From Pseudomonas sp. 8AS (GTDB taxonomy: Bacteria > Pseudomonadota > Gammaproteobacteria > Pseudomonadales > Pseudomonadaceae): a stretch of DNA of 64,000 bases. Below the pieces are notes generated by a model. That model was not told the origin of the DNA, did no database searches, and saw only the letters and a program-made list of their open reading frames with translations. Of the stretch, positions 7,830-16,831 are shown in pieces. The DNA is taken from positions 868,001 to 932,000 of the forward strand of contig NZ_LR733406.1 of assembly GCF_902506505.1 (NCBI RefSeq), read 5' to 3'. The position numbers were made by a program, and so were the translations under genes. Within the stretch, counting starts at the first letter, position 1. Each line of letters starts with the position of its first letter.

Positions 7830-9656
7830 TCAGTAGCGATAGACGCCGGCGGCGATGGCCGCCTGCAGCTCGCGGGTCAGCGGCACGTAGCAGTCGCTGC
7901 CGGGCAGCCAGGCATACAGCGGATCGCTGCAGCGGTCGAGGTCATAGGCCTGCTCCTTCAACGGCGCCTTCTTGTGCTTGAAGGTGCCGGTGGTTTCCAG
8001 CTGCGCACTCAGGCGCAGGAACAGCGGCACGGCATAGGCCGGCAGTTCCTGGCGCAGGTGCGCGAGCAGGGCGCGGAAGTCGAAATCCTGCGGGGCGCAG
8101 GCCAGACGGATGCAGGCCATGCCGGCGCGGCCGTTGGTGTTGGCGATCTCGACGCCGTAGACCACGGTTTCACTGATCTGCGCCACCGCGTCGAGCACCG
8201 CCTCGACCTGGGTGGTGGAGACGTTCTCGCCTTTCCAGCGGAAGGTATCGCCCAGGCGGTCGACGAACTGGGCATGCCGGAAACCCATGTCGCGCATCAG
8301 GTCGCCGGTGTTGAACCAGGCATCGCCTGGCTCGAACACGTCGCGCAGGATGCAGCGCTCGGTGTCGCGTGCATCGGTATAGCCGTGGAACGGCGATTTC
8401 TCGGTGATTTTGCCCAGCAGCAGGCCGGCCTCACCCTTGGCCACGCGTTGCAGGCGGCCGTTCTCGCGCAGCGGCGCCTCGCGCTCCTGGTCGTAGCGGA
8501 CGATGGCGTAGGGGTAGGGCGAGAAGCCCACGGTATTGTCCAGGTTGAGCAGGTTAGTGAAGCCGATATTGCCCTCGCTGGAGGCATACAGTTCGACTAC
8601 CCGCTCGACCGCGAAGCGCTGCTTGAAGGTCTGCCAGATGCTCGGGCGCAGGCCATTGCCGACCATCACCCGGATCGGGTTGGCGGCGTCGGCGGGGCGT
8701 TGCGGCTGGTCCAGCAGGTAACGGCACAGCTCGCCGACATAGCCGAAGGCGGTCGCCTGGTGGCGCTGCACCTCGTCCCAGAAACGGCTGGCGCTGAACT
8801 TGCGCACCATGATCAGCGCCGCCTGGCCGGCCAGCACCGAGCCCCAGCACACCACCATGGCGGTGCCGTGGTAGAACGGCAGGCTGACGTACATGCGGTC
8901 CGTGCGGCCCAGGCGCACGGCGGCGAAACCGAAGGCGCCGTAGCCCTTCATGAAGCGCCCGTGGTTGAACACCACGGCTTTCGGCAGACCGGTGGTGCCG
9001 GAGGTGTAGATGAAGAAACAGGGGTCGTCGGCGCGCACCGCGCGCTCCAGCAGCGGCGCGGTTAGCGGGTAGGCGTGCAGCTCGGCCGCCGGGTTGTGCC
9101 AGCCTGCGGGGGCCTCGCCCGGGTCGCGCCAGGTCGGGCGATCGGCAAAGTAGTGACAGGCCTCGGCAGGCAGTGCCAGCTCATCGGCGACCTCGCCAAA
9201 GGCGGCGAACAGTTCTTCGCCGACCAGCACCATGCGCGGCGCCGCCAGCCTGATGCTGTGTGTCAGCACACGGCCGCGCTGACTGCTGTTGATCAGCGCG
9301 CTGACCGCCCCGAGCTTGGCGCAGGCGATGACCCCGGCGAGCAGCTCGAAGCGGTTTTCGAACATCAGCGCGACGCTGTCGCCCTGGCGCAGGCCATGGG
9401 CACGCAGGTAGTGCGCCAGCTGGTTGGTCCAGCGCTCGAGTTCGGCGTAGCTGAGCTGCTCGTCGTCCTGGATCAGTGCCGCGCCGTTGGGGTTGTCGTG
9501 CGCCGCCGTCTCAATGCAGCTGGCCAGGCTGACGGGATAGGCGCCGCGGCTGCGGTTGCCAATATGCAGGCCCTTGACGATGCCTGGCAGATCGACGAGC
9601 AGGCGGGGCAGACGGGATAGCAGGCGGGGCAGGGTGATCAGGTCGGCATGACTCAT
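7830..9656 (-). CDS. Long-chain acyl-CoA synthetase (FadD6/FATP-like)
   Basis: The 608-residue ANL-superfamily enzyme activates fatty acids with ATP and CoA. The AMP-binding P-loop is 'FIYTSGTTGLPKAVVFNH' (about 216-233). The adenylation motif is 'YASSEGNIGF' (usual form Y-G-x-T-E-G), and 'WFNTGDLMRDMGF' and 'DRLGDTFRWKGENVSTTQVE' form the hinge and C-terminal domain. Length and the 'GNRSRGAYPVSLASCIE' start resemble the very-long-chain/FATP-like group rather than classical FadD. It is divergent from an AraC-type regulator 159 bp away, which is a plausible controller. Confidence 0.88.
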   Translation of the reverse strand: MSHADLITLPRLLSRLPRLLVDLPGIVKGLHIGNRSRGAYPVSLASCIETAAHDNPNGAALIQDDEQLSYAELERWTNQLAHYLRAHGLRQGDSVALMFENRFELLAGVIACAKLGAVSALINSSQRGRVLTHSIRLAAPRMVLVGEELFAAFGEVADELALPAEACHYFADRPTWRDPGEAPAGWHNPAAELHAYPLTAPLLERAVRADDPCFFIYTSGTTGLPKAVVFNHGRFMKGYGAFGFAAVRLGRTDRMYVSLPFYHGTAMVVCWGSVLAGQAALIMVRKFSASRFWDEVQRHQATAFGYVGELCRYLLDQPQRPADAANPIRVMVGNGLRPSIWQTFKQRFAVERVVELYASSEGNIGFTNLLNLDNTVGFSPYPYAIVRYDQEREAPLRENGRLQRVAKGEAGLLLGKITEKSPFHGYTDARDTERCILRDVFEPGDAWFNTGDLMRDMGFRHAQFVDRLGDTFRWKGENVSTTQVEAVLDAVAQISETVVYGVEIANTNGRAGMACIRLACAPQDFDFRALLAHLRQELPAYAVPLFLRLSAQLETTGTFKHKKAPLKEQAYDLDRCSDPLYAWLPGSDCYVPLTRELQAAIAAGVYRY

Positions 9657-9815
9657 GGTGCAGGACTCCAGGCGGTGCTAAGCACTCGATGTTGTTTGCC
9701 GCTCAATCTAGTCAGTCGCTGCTCGGCTGTTGATAGCCAGGGGTAGCAGGGGACTGGCAATTCGTCTCACGGGGCGCGCACAATCGGACTCCCTCGGTTG
9801 GCGAAAGGATTGCCC

Positions 9816-10847
9816 ATGCTGCTGGCGAACACTCCCAGCGCGACCGCCTCGCAGTTGCTCGATCTGTACCTGTCGCTGCAGGGCTTCGGCCTGGTCGGCC
9901 CGGACGATCTGCAAGAGCTGGGCGTCGCGCCGGAACAGTTGACGGACCTGGAGATGCGCGTGCCGGTGCGCTGGGCACTGCACCTCTGGCAGTGCGCCAT
10001 CAGTCGCGGTGCGCCCCCCGAAATCGGTCTGCTGGTCGGTCAGCGGCGCGGCCTGCACACCCGCGGCCCAGTCGCCCACCTGGCCGCGCAGAGCGCCACC
10101 TTGGGCGAGGCGATCGAGTTGTTCCGCCGTTACATCCCGGTCATGAGCGAGGGCGAGAACCTGCATGTCGAGCCGCTCGGCGCGCGCCTGCGCGTGCATT
10201 TCCTGTTCAATGCGCCGCTGCTCGGCCACGCCGTGGCCAGCGAGCACAGCCTCAGCTCGGCGCTGTGCTGGGCGCGCCAGCTCACCGCCGTACGGCTGGT
10301 GCCGCAGGCGGTGGGTTTTCGCCATGCGCCACTGGCGGCGCCGGCGATCTATAGGCAGGTGTTCGGCGTGCCGGCGCGCTTCGCCGAGGACTCCGATTAC
10401 CTGGAGGTGCTGGCGAGCGATCTGCTCCTGCCGGTGCCGGGGGCCAATGCCTATCTCAAGGGCCTGATGCAGCAGCGCGTGAGCGACATGCAGGCGCAGT
10501 TGCCCGCGCAGCGCAGCGTACGCGCCCAGGTGCTGCAGCAGATCGAGCGTGGCTTGCCGAGCGGCGAGCTGTCGGTGGCGGGCGTGGCGCGGCGCCTGGG
10601 CATCAGCCGGCAGACCCTGCACCGCCACTTGCGTGAAGAGGACTGCTGCTTCTCCGAGCTACTGGCTCAGGTACGCCGCAGCTATGCCGTACAGCGCCTG
10701 GCGCAGCCTGGCTGCCGGGTCGAGCAACTCAGTCGCGAGCTGGGCTTCAGCGAACCGAGTGCCTTCTACAAGGCGTTCAAGGGTTGGTTCGGCCTGTCGC
10801 CCAAGGCCTACCAGCAGCAGGCCGGCGCGGAGTCGGCGAGTTTGTAG
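9816..10847 (+). CDS. AraC family transcriptional regulator
   Basis: I chose ATG 9816 because AAAGGA at 9803-9808 forms a ribosome binding site 7 bases upstream; an in-frame TTG at 9798 would leave none. The 343-residue protein has an N-terminal arabinose-binding-like domain (about 10-195, 'MRVPVRWALHLWQ', 'GLLVGQR') of the type that senses hydrophobic ligands. Its C-terminal AraC helix-turn-helix pair (about 245-335) includes 'GVARRLGISRQTLHRHLRE' and 'VEQLSRELGFSEPSAFYKAFKGWFGLSP'. Its position opposite the acyl-CoA synthetase suggests it controls fatty acid or lipid use. The stop codon lies inside a dispersed repeat. Confidence 0.9.
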   Translation: MLLANTPSATASQLLDLYLSLQGFGLVGPDDLQELGVAPEQLTDLEMRVPVRWALHLWQCAISRGAPPEIGLLVGQRRGLHTRGPVAHLAAQSATLGEAIELFRRYIPVMSEGENLHVEPLGARLRVHFLFNAPLLGHAVASEHSLSSALCWARQLTAVRLVPQAVGFRHAPLAAPAIYRQVFGVPARFAEDSDYLEVLASDLLLPVPGANAYLKGLMQQRVSDMQAQLPAQRSVRAQVLQQIERGLPSGELSVAGVARRLGISRQTLHRHLREEDCCFSELLAQVRRSYAVQRLAQPGCRVEQLSRELGFSEPSAFYKAFKGWFGLSPKAYQQQAGAESASL

Positions 10848-10905
10848 GGTGCACCGTGCGCACCAGGGCTTCTACGGTGCCGATGGTGCGCACGGCGCAC
10901 CCTAC
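10844..10905. repeat. Inverted pair of dispersed repeats between convergent genes
   Basis: Two copies of the same 21-bp element face each other: one at 10844-10864 (starting GTAGGGTGCACCG) and one at 10885-10905 (ending GGCGCACCCTAC). With their 20-base spacer they can form a large stem-loop. The AraC stop codon is inside the left copy, and the metallopeptidase gene ends seven bases past the right copy. The pair may act as a bidirectional terminator. Confidence 0.8.
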
Positions 10906-10911
10906 AAGGCG

Positions 10912-11784
10912 TTACAGGCGTGCCGCCTTGAAGGTATCGCAGCGGGCCACTTCGCCGCGCTCGAAGCCGGCCTTGAACCAGCGCTCGCGCTGGGCCGAAG
11001 TGCCGTGGGTGAAGGAGTCCGGCATCACGGTGCCGCGGGCCTGCTGCTGCAGGCGGTCGTCGCCGATGGCGTTGGCGGCGTTCAGCGCTTCTTCCAGATC
11101 GCCCGGCTCCAGCCAGTCCAGGCGGCGCTGGGCATGGTGGGCCCAGACCCCGGCCAGGCAGTCGGCCTGCAGTTCCTGGCGCACCAGCAGGCCATTGTCG
11201 CCTTCCACCCGTTCGCCGCGCTGGCGCGCCGCATTGACCTTGGCCGAGACGCCGAGCAGGGTCTGCACATGGTGGCCGACCTCATGGGCGATCACATAGG
11301 CCTGGGCGAAGTCGCCGGCGGCGGCGAAGCGGGTTTCCAGTTCGCGGAAGAAGCTCAGGTCGAGGTAGACCTGGCGGTCGCCGGGGCAGTAGAAGGGCCC
11401 GACCGCAGCATCGGCGAAGCCGCAGGCCGAGCGTACGCCGCCGCTGAAGAGGACGAGTTTCGGGTCCTGGTACTGCTTGCCGCCGGCCTGGAACAGGGCG
11501 CGCCAGGTGTCTTCGGTGTCGCCCAGCACGGCGCGGACGAATTCGCTCTGCGGGTCGTTGGCCTTTGGTGCCTGCCGCTCCTGCACCGGGGCGCCCTGCT
11601 GCACGCCCTGGTTGACCACGTTGCCGAGGATGGTCAGCGGGTCCTGGCCCATCAGCAGGCCGACCACCACGACGATGGCGATACCGCCGAGGCTGAGGCC
11701 CTTGCCGCCGCCCAGGCGCATGCCGCCGCCACCGCCGCGCGCATCCACCACGTTGTCGCTGCGTCTACCGCGTTGCCAGCGCAT
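10912..11784 (-). CDS. ypfJ: Neutral zinc metallopeptidase (YpfJ/KPN_02809 family)
   Basis: The 290-residue protein starts with a charged, glycine-rich stretch ('MRWQRGRRSDNVVDARGGGGG') followed by one membrane segment (about 31-45, 'GGIAIVVVVGLLMG'). A large catalytic domain contains the zincin motif 'VIAHEVGHHVQ' (HExxH, about 166-176). 'MPDSFTHGTSAQRERWFKAGFERG' near the C-terminus is conserved in the family. It is likely an inner-membrane-anchored metallopeptidase; the substrate is not known. The gene ends at the dispersed repeat shared with the AraC gene. Confidence 0.92.
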   Translation of the reverse strand: MRWQRGRRSDNVVDARGGGGGMRLGGGKGLSLGGIAIVVVVGLLMGQDPLTILGNVVNQGVQQGAPVQERQAPKANDPQSEFVRAVLGDTEDTWRALFQAGGKQYQDPKLVLFSGGVRSACGFADAAVGPFYCPGDRQVYLDLSFFRELETRFAAAGDFAQAYVIAHEVGHHVQTLLGVSAKVNAARQRGERVEGDNGLLVRQELQADCLAGVWAHHAQRRLDWLEPGDLEEALNAANAIGDDRLQQQARGTVMPDSFTHGTSAQRERWFKAGFERGEVARCDTFKAARL

Positions 11785-11853
11785 GGCCGCACTCCTTATC
11801 TCCGTCCGGGGTTGCTAGTGTCGTCCCCAGGCGGTCGTGGCGCCAGCCCGTGG

Positions 11854-12288
11854 TCACTCGGCCGGATAGTCGGCCAGCACCTGTTCCTGGCCGTCCTTGC
11901 CCAGGCCGATCACCTGGTAGGCGTGCACCGTGCCGGTTTCCATACCGGGCGAGCCATGGGGCATGCCCGGCACGGCGGCGCCGAGCAGGTCGGGGCGCTG
12001 GCGCAGCTTGAGGATGTCGCTGGCCGGCACGTGGCCTTCGACGAACTTGCCGTCGACCACCCCGGTGTGGCACGAGGCCAGGCGCGGCGGCACGCCGAGG
12101 CGGCTCTTGATCGCGCTCATGTCGCTTTCGACATGGTCGTTGACCTGGATGCCGTTGTCGCGCAGGTGGCTGATCCAGGCCTTGCAGCAGCCGCAGTTGG
12201 CGTCGCGGTGGACATCCATGCTGATGGTTTCCGCGGCCTGGCTGGTGGCGGCGGCGAACAGGGTGGTGGCGAGCAGCAGGCGGCGCAT
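11854..12288 (-). CDS. DUF411 periplasmic metal-binding protein
   Basis: The 144-residue secreted protein has a signal peptide (MRRLLLATTLFAAATSQAA). A cysteine cluster follows in 'DANCGCCKAW' (about 31-40), then 'LASCHTGVVDGKFVEGHVP' and a methionine/histidine segment 'VPGMPHGSPGME'. These residues fit DUF411 proteins, often found with copper-resistance genes, suggesting copper binding in the periplasm. No cop gene is adjacent here. The ypfJ gene follows on the same strand after a 69-bp gap. Confidence 0.88.
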   Translation of the reverse strand: MRRLLLATTLFAAATSQAAETISMDVHRDANCGCCKAWISHLRDNGIQVNDHVESDMSAIKSRLGVPPRLASCHTGVVDGKFVEGHVPASDILKLRQRPDLLGAAVPGMPHGSPGMETGTVHAYQVIGLGKDGQEQVLADYPAE

Positions 12289-12415
12289 GGCGGAGTCTCC
12301 GGAAGGTGATGGTGGCAGGATAACGCCGCGCCGCGCACAGTCCCAGCGCCAGACTGTTTCAGTCTGCGAGTGCCGGGCCTATGCTCGGGGGCACCACTGT
12401 GAGGAGGGTTGCCCC

Positions 12416-12802
12416 ATGCTGTCCGCCCGTATCTTCCTGGCCGTGCAGGCCCTGATCCTGGCCGGCTTCGGCCTGGCCTACCTGGTCAAGCCGCACGAGC
12501 TGGCCAACTTCAGCGGCATGCTGCTGATGGCACCGGCGGCGATCACCGATGTGCGCGCCTACTACGGCGGCCTGCAGCTGGGCCTGGCGGCCTACCTGCT
12601 GCTGGCGCTGGCGCGCCTCGACCTGCTGCGTCCGGCGCTGAGCCTGCTGGTGCTGCTCTACGCCGCCCTGGCGCTGACGCGCATGGCCGGTCTGTGGCTG
12701 GACGGCGGCGCGCAACAGACCTTCAACCTCTACGCCATGCTGTTCGAGGTGGTTTCGGCCGGGTTGGCGTTCTGGTGTCTGCGCGGGTTGCAGCGGAGTT
12801 AG
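12416..12802 (+). CDS. DUF4345-like small membrane protein
   Basis: Starting at ATG 12416, with GAGGAGG 8 bases upstream, the 128-residue protein has four hydrophobic segments (about 4-22, 38-67, 71-88, 104-122) and little else. The pattern 'ARIFLAVQALILAGFGLAYLVKP' and 'DVRAYYGGLQLGLAAYLLL' fits DUF4345, a family of four-helix inner-membrane proteins of unknown role. It stands alone between the DUF411 gene (divergent) and trmA (convergent). Confidence 0.8.
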   Translation: MLSARIFLAVQALILAGFGLAYLVKPHELANFSGMLLMAPAAITDVRAYYGGLQLGLAAYLLLALARLDLLRPALSLLVLLYAALALTRMAGLWLDGGAQQTFNLYAMLFEVVSAGLAFWCLRGLQRS

Positions 12803-12806
12803 CGGG

Positions 12807-12840
12807 CGTTGGGCTTCGCTGCGCTCAACCCAACCTACCG
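12807..12840. repeat. Dispersed repeat, CGTTGGGCTTCGCTGCGCT family
   Basis: The element runs CGTTGGGCTTCGCTGCGCTC then AACCCAACCTACC and can fold on itself (TTGGG...CCCAA). A near-identical copy is at 42538-42571 and an inverted one at 42461-42498. It carries the trmA stop codon (12835-12837) and lies between convergent genes, so it may also serve as a terminator. Confidence 0.8.
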
Positions 12841-13920
12841 GCGCTGCAGCAGCACGCCGCTTTCCATGTGATGGGTCCAGGGGAACTGGTCGAACAGGGC
12901 GCAGCGCTCGATGCGGTGGGTGTCGCTGAGCTGGGCGATGTTGGCGGCCAGGGTCTCCGGGTTGCAGGAGATGTACAGGATGTTGTCGAAGCGCCGGGTC
13001 AGCTCGCAGGTGTCCGGGTCCATGCCGGCGCGCGGCGGGTCGACGAACACCGCGCCGAAGTCGTAGGACTTCAGGTCGATGCCGGCCAGGCGGCGGAACG
13101 GGCGCACCTCGTTGAGGGCCTGGGTCAGCTCCTCGGCAGACAGGCGCACCAGCTCGATGTTGGCGATGCCGTTGTCGGCCAGGTTGGCCAGGGCGGCATT
13201 CACCGAGCTCTTGCTGATCTCGGTGGCCAGCACCTTGCGCACCCGGGTCGCCAGCGGCAGGGTGAAGTTGCCGTTGCCGCAGTACAGCTCCAGCAGGTCG
13301 TCCTGGCGCTCGCCGAGGGCGTCGAAGGCCCACTGCAGCATCTGCTGGCAGACCAGGCCGTTGGGCTGGGTGAAGGCGCCTTCCGGCTGGCGGTAGCGGA
13401 AAGTGCGCCCGGCCACCTGCATTTCTTCCTGCACGTAGTCGCGACCGATCACCAGGCGCTGGCCACGCGAGCGGCCGACCAGGCTGACGCCCAGTCTTGC
13501 TGCCAGCTGTTCGGCCTCGGCCTGCCAGGCGGCGTCCAGCGGGCGGTGGTAGCACAGGGTGATCAGCGCATCGCCGGCCAGGGTGGTGAGGAACTCGACC
13601 TGGAACAGCTTGAACGACAGCGCCCGACTGGCCTGCCAGGCGGCTTTCAGCTGCGGCATCAGCTCGTTGATACGAATGCTGGCGATGGGGAAGTCGTCGA
13701 TCAGGATCGGCGTGTGCTTGTCGCCGGCGGCGAACATCGCGTAGTGGCGCTCTTCCTGCTCGCGCCACAGGCGGAACTCGGCGCGCAGGCGGTAGTGCTC
13801 GCCCGGCGAGGAAAACACTTGCGGCTCGGGGGCGGCGAAGGGCGCCAGCAGCTCGCGCAGGCGGGCGACCTTGTCGTTCAGCTGGGCGGCGTAGGCCGCT
13901 TGGTCTCGGTTCTGGCTCAT
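12835..13920 (-). CDS. trmA: tRNA (uracil-54 C5)-methyltransferase
   Basis: The true start is ATG at 13920 ('[21 protein letters not shown]'), giving 361 residues, the normal TrmA length. The enzyme makes ribothymidine (m5U54) in the T-loop of tRNA with S-adenosylmethionine. The SAM-binding motif is '[15 protein letters not shown]' (about 210-224). The nucleophilic Cys is in '[13 protein letters not shown]' near residue 320, and 'VDPPRAG' is conserved. The start overlaps the stop of the NCS2 permease (ATGA), so trmA is probably translated from the permease transcript, an unusual pairing. Confidence 0.95.
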   Translation of the reverse strand: MSQNRDQAAYAAQLNDKVARLRELLAPFAAPEPQVFSSPGEHYRLRAEFRLWREQEERHYAMFAAGDKHTPILIDDFPIASIRINELMPQLKAAWQASRALSFKLFQVEFLTTLAGDALITLCYHRPLDAAWQAEAEQLAARLGVSLVGRSRGQRLVIGRDYVQEEMQVAGRTFRYRQPEGAFTQPNGLVCQQMLQWAFDALGERQDDLLELYCGNGNFTLPLATRVRKVLATEISKSSVNAALANLADNGIANIELVRLSAEELTQALNEVRPFRRLAGIDLKSYDFGAVFVDPPRAGMDPDTCELTRRFDNILYISCNPETLAANIAQLSDTHRIERCALFDQFPWTHHMESGVLLQRR

Positions 13921-15215
13921 GCGCTGGCGGTAAACCCGAATTTGATGACGAAGATCGCGGCGAGGATCACCAGGGCCGGGTTGAGCTCCTTGAAGCGCCC
14001 GGCCAGGGCCTTGATCAGCACCCAGCTGATGAAGCCGAAGGCGATGCCGTTGGCGATGGAGAAGGTCAGCGGCATGGCCAGGGCGGTGATCACCACGGGG
14101 GCGGCGACGGTGATGTCGTCCCAGTCGATCTCGGCCAGGCCCGAAGTCATCAGCACCGCGACGAAGAGCAGCGCCGGCGCGGTGGCAAACGCCGGTACGG
14201 TGCCGGCCAGCGGGGCGAAGAACAGGGCGAGGAGAAACAGCACGGCGACCACGCAGGCGGTCAGGCCGGTGCGCCCGCCGGCGGCCACGCCCGAGGCCGA
14301 CTCGATGTAGCTGGTGGTGGTGCTGGTGCCCAGCAGCGAGCCGCCCATGGCCGCGGCGCTGTCGGCGATCAGGGCGCGGCCCATCTTCGGCAGGTGGCCG
14401 TCCTTGCTCATCAGCCCGGCGCGCTTGGCCACGCCGATCAGGGTGCCGGTGTTGTCGAACAGGTCGACGAACAGGAAGGCGAAGATCACGCTGATCATGC
14501 CCACGTCCAGCGCGCCCATGATGTCCAGCTGGAGGAAGGTCGGCGCCAGCGACGGCGGCATCGACAGCACGCCGCCGAACGGGGTGACGCCCAGGGCTAT
14601 GGCGATGGCGGTGACCGCGAGGATGCCGATCATCACCGCGCCGGTGACGCGGCGGGCCTCCAGGGCGACGATCAGGAAGAAGCCGAGGATCGCCAGCAGC
14701 GGGCCGGGCGCGTGCAGGTCGCCGAGGCCGACCAGGGTGGCCGGGTTGGCGATCACCAGGCCGGCTTCCTTGAGCGCGATCAGGGCGAGGAACAGGCCGA
14801 TGCCGGCGGCGATGGCCGAGCGCAGCGGCAAGGGGATGCTGTTCACTATCCACTCGCGGATGCGGAAGATCGAGAGCAGGAAGAACAGGGTGGCGGAGAT
14901 GAACACCGCACCCAGCGCCACCTGCCAGCTATGACCCATGTGCAGGACCACGGTATAGGTGAAGAAGGCGTTGAGGCCCATGCCCGGCGCCAGGGCGATC
15001 GGGTAGTTGGCGATCAGGCCCATCAGCGCCGAGCCGATGGCCGCGGCCAGGCAGGTGGCGACGAAGATCGCGCCCTTGTCCATGCCGGTCTCGCCGAGGA
15101 TCGCCGGGTTGACGAAGAGGATGTAGGCCATGGTCAGGAAGGTGGTCAATCCCGCCAGGATCTCGGTGCGCACGTTGGTGCCGTGCGCCTTGAGTTGGAA
15201 CAGCTTTTCCAGCAT
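13917..15215 (-). CDS. NCS2 family purine permease (AdeP/GhxP-like)
   Basis: I chose ATG 15215 because GGGAG lies 6 bases upstream on the minus strand; this gives 432 residues. The protein has about 12-14 hydrophobic segments, beginning '[23 protein letters not shown]'. It carries '[13 protein letters not shown]' and '[21 protein letters not shown]', the substrate-binding motifs of the AzgA-like branch of the nucleobase-cation symporters. It should import adenine, guanine or hypoxanthine with protons. It leads a two-gene unit with trmA. A GC-rich hairpin lies in its leader. Confidence 0.92.
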   Translation of the reverse strand: MLEKLFQLKAHGTNVRTEILAGLTTFLTMAYILFVNPAILGETGMDKGAIFVATCLAAAIGSALMGLIANYPIALAPGMGLNAFFTYTVVLHMGHSWQVALGAVFISATLFFLLSIFRIREWIVNSIPLPLRSAIAAGIGLFLALIALKEAGLVIANPATLVGLGDLHAPGPLLAILGFFLIVALEARRVTGAVMIGILAVTAIAIALGVTPFGGVLSMPPSLAPTFLQLDIMGALDVGMISVIFAFLFVDLFDNTGTLIGVAKRAGLMSKDGHLPKMGRALIADSAAAMGGSLLGTSTTTSYIESASGVAAGGRTGLTACVVAVLFLLALFFAPLAGTVPAFATAPALLFVAVLMTSGLAEIDWDDITVAAPVVITALAMPLTFSIANGIAFGFISWVLIKALAGRFKELNPALVILAAIFVIKFGFTASA

Positions 15216-15280
15216 GTTGGCTCCCATGAGACCGGTGCGTAAGTAAGGTGCGGACTGCGCGAAAGCAAAGCACAAAGGCC

Positions 15281-15304
15281 GCCGGCGTGAAGGAAAACGC
15301 CGGC
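15281..15304 (-). promoter_or_regulatory. Hairpin in the leader of the NCS2 permease
   Basis: A perfect 8-bp stem GCCGGCGT / ACGCCGGC with an 8-base loop lies 66 bases upstream of the permease start. On the minus strand it is followed by GGCC and TTTGTG rather than a clean T-run. It could be an attenuator or a protein site, or simply a 5'-stabilising hairpin; no known purine riboswitch consensus was recognised. Confidence 0.35.
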
Positions 15305-15413
15305 AGATTCGAGCCAGATCCGGAAAAGCGGCGCATCATACCAGCTCACCTGCCAACGGTGAATTTATGACCGGACGGACAGCATTGGTCGCCGTCCGCC
15401 AAGGAGAACCGCC

Positions 15414-15968
15414 ATGACCCTGCGTGCCCTGATCGCCGTCGCCGACGGCGTGGAAGACATTGAAACCGTGACCCTGATCGACGTGCTGCGCCGCGCCGAG
15501 ATCGAAGTGCTGGTGGCCTGCATCGAGAACCGGCGCATGTTCACCTGCGCCCGCGGCTCGCGGATCACCGCCGACGCCATGCTGATCGACGTGCTGGCCC
15601 AGGACTTCGACCTGATCGCCCTGCCGGGCGGCATGCCCGGTGCCCAGCACCTGGCCGAGCACGGCCCGCTGGCGCAGAAGGTCCAGGAGCAGGCCAAGGC
15701 CGGCAAGCTGTTCGCCGCCATCTGCGCCGCCCCGGCCCTGGCCCTGCAGGGCTACGGGGTGCTCAAGCAGCGGCGGATGACCTGCTACCCGGCATTCAGC
15801 GACCGCCTGTCCGGCTGCACCTTCGTCGATCAGCCGGTGGTAGTCGACGGCAACTGCATCACCAGCCAGGGCCCGGCCACCGCGCTGGAATTCGCCCTGA
15901 CCCTGGTCGAGCAGCTGGTCGGCAAGGCCCGGCGCAAGGCGGTGGCCGAGGCGATGCTGGTGCCCTGA
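15414..15968 (+). CDS. yajL: DJ-1/PfpI family protein YajL
   Basis: The 184-residue protein matches YajL closely in pattern: 'DGVEDIETVTLIDVL' with the conserved Glu14, 'CARGSRITAD', 'LPGGMPGAQHL', the nucleophile elbow 'AAICAAPALAL' (Cys104) and 'TSQGPATALEFAL'. YajL/DJ-1 proteins protect against oxidative and carbonyl stress; glyoxalase III, chaperone and deglycase activities have all been reported, and the last is disputed. AAGGAGA lies 8 bases before the ATG. It is a single gene. Confidence 0.93.
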   Translation: MTLRALIAVADGVEDIETVTLIDVLRRAEIEVLVACIENRRMFTCARGSRITADAMLIDVLAQDFDLIALPGGMPGAQHLAEHGPLAQKVQEQAKAGKLFAAICAAPALALQGYGVLKQRRMTCYPAFSDRLSGCTFVDQPVVVDGNCITSQGPATALEFALTLVEQLVGKARRKAVAEAMLVP

Positions 15969-16297
15969 GCACCTGTTGACGGTCACGCCTAGGGGGCGTT
16001 GTGCGCAGCACAACCCACGTGCAGGTCTCTGCTGCGCACGGCGCACCCTGCGGGCAAGGCTGCCTTCAGCGCTGCTTGATGGAGGCGATTAGGACGCAAA
16101 CATTCTTCTGCAGGCCGCTCACTTGCCGCGCGTCGAAGGCGCCCTGTGAGAGGGCTTCTAGTAGACGAACCGTCCTTGTCGTGCCGAATGGCCATCTGCC
16201 AGAATCGCGCCCTTCTTTGACACACCGCTTGATCCTTGATTGCTCGTTGGCCGGGGGATGAACGCTGGGTGGTGCTCATAAAAAGCTAGGAGGCTTC
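15969..16297. other. Gene-free stretch upstream of the glycan cassette
   Basis: No convincing gene is present. The left part holds a decayed dispersed repeat (TGCGCACGGCGCACCCTGCG near 16035). The right part has a TTGACA (16217-16222) followed, at 17-bp spacing, by a poor -10 (TTGCTC), and a strong ribosome binding site TAGGAGG at 16287-16293. No JUMPstart/ops element typical of polysaccharide operons was found. Base composition starts to fall here relative to the flanks. Confidence 0.5.
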
Positions 16298-16831
16298 ATG
16301 CACGCAGCCAGCGGGTTGTCGGGTGTACAGGACATACAAACAGTCGATTTGAGCGGTAAGCGACTCGAAACGCCGATTCAGGGGGTGGTGGTCAGGCCTG
16401 CCGCCGTGCAGATCGACGAACGCGGCCTGCTGACCGAGATCTGGCGGCAGGATTGGGTTTCGGCTGATGCCGAACGAGACACCCCGCAGTGCTATCTGTT
16501 TACCCTGCGGCCCGGCATCCGCAAGGGCTGGGTTATGCACAAGATCCAGTCCGACCGTCAGTTCCTGGTGAGCGGTACCGTACGTATCGCCCTGTTCGAT
16601 GCGCGTCGTTCGTCGCCGACCTTCCGTAAGCGCCAGGACATCTTCCTGAGCATCGAGGCGCGCAAGCTGGTGATCATCCCGCCCTACGTGCTGCATGCGG
16701 TCGAGAACATCGGCCAGGGTGACGCCGTGCTGGTCAATGCGCCAACGCATCTCTACAACTACGTCGAGCCGGACAAGTTCAGGTGGGAAGATTCGATCGA
16801 TTCGCCGCCGGATGTGGCGTTCGACGTATGA
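16298..16831 (+). CDS. RmlC-like cupin (dTDP-4-dehydrorhamnose 3,5-epimerase family)
   Basis: The 177-residue protein has the RmlC/WxcM-type cupin layout: 'GVVVRPAAVQIDERGLLTEIWRQDW' at the start, 'CYLFTLRPGIRKGWVMHKIQSDRQFLVSGTVRIALFDAR' in the barrel core and 'LVIIPPYVLHAVENIG' after it. True RmlC enzymes act on dTDP-4-keto sugars; the central His appears to be in 'WVMHKIQSD'. No rmlABD genes are nearby, so the substrate must come from elsewhere or the protein does another job. The next gene overlaps by ATGA. The start follows TAGGAGG. Confidence 0.83.
   Translation: MHAASGLSGVQDIQTVDLSGKRLETPIQGVVVRPAAVQIDERGLLTEIWRQDWVSADAERDTPQCYLFTLRPGIRKGWVMHKIQSDRQFLVSGTVRIALFDARRSSPTFRKRQDIFLSIEARKLVIIPPYVLHAVENIGQGDAVLVNAPTHLYNYVEPDKFRWEDSIDSPPDVAFDV

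Noticed and set aside
7830..9656. Siderophore or NRPS adenylation domain
   Set aside because: The enzyme has the FATP/FadD6-like ending and no carrier or condensation domains nearby.
15969..16297. JUMPstart/ops element before the glycan cassette
   Set aside because: No GGCGGTAGCGTG-like sequence is present.
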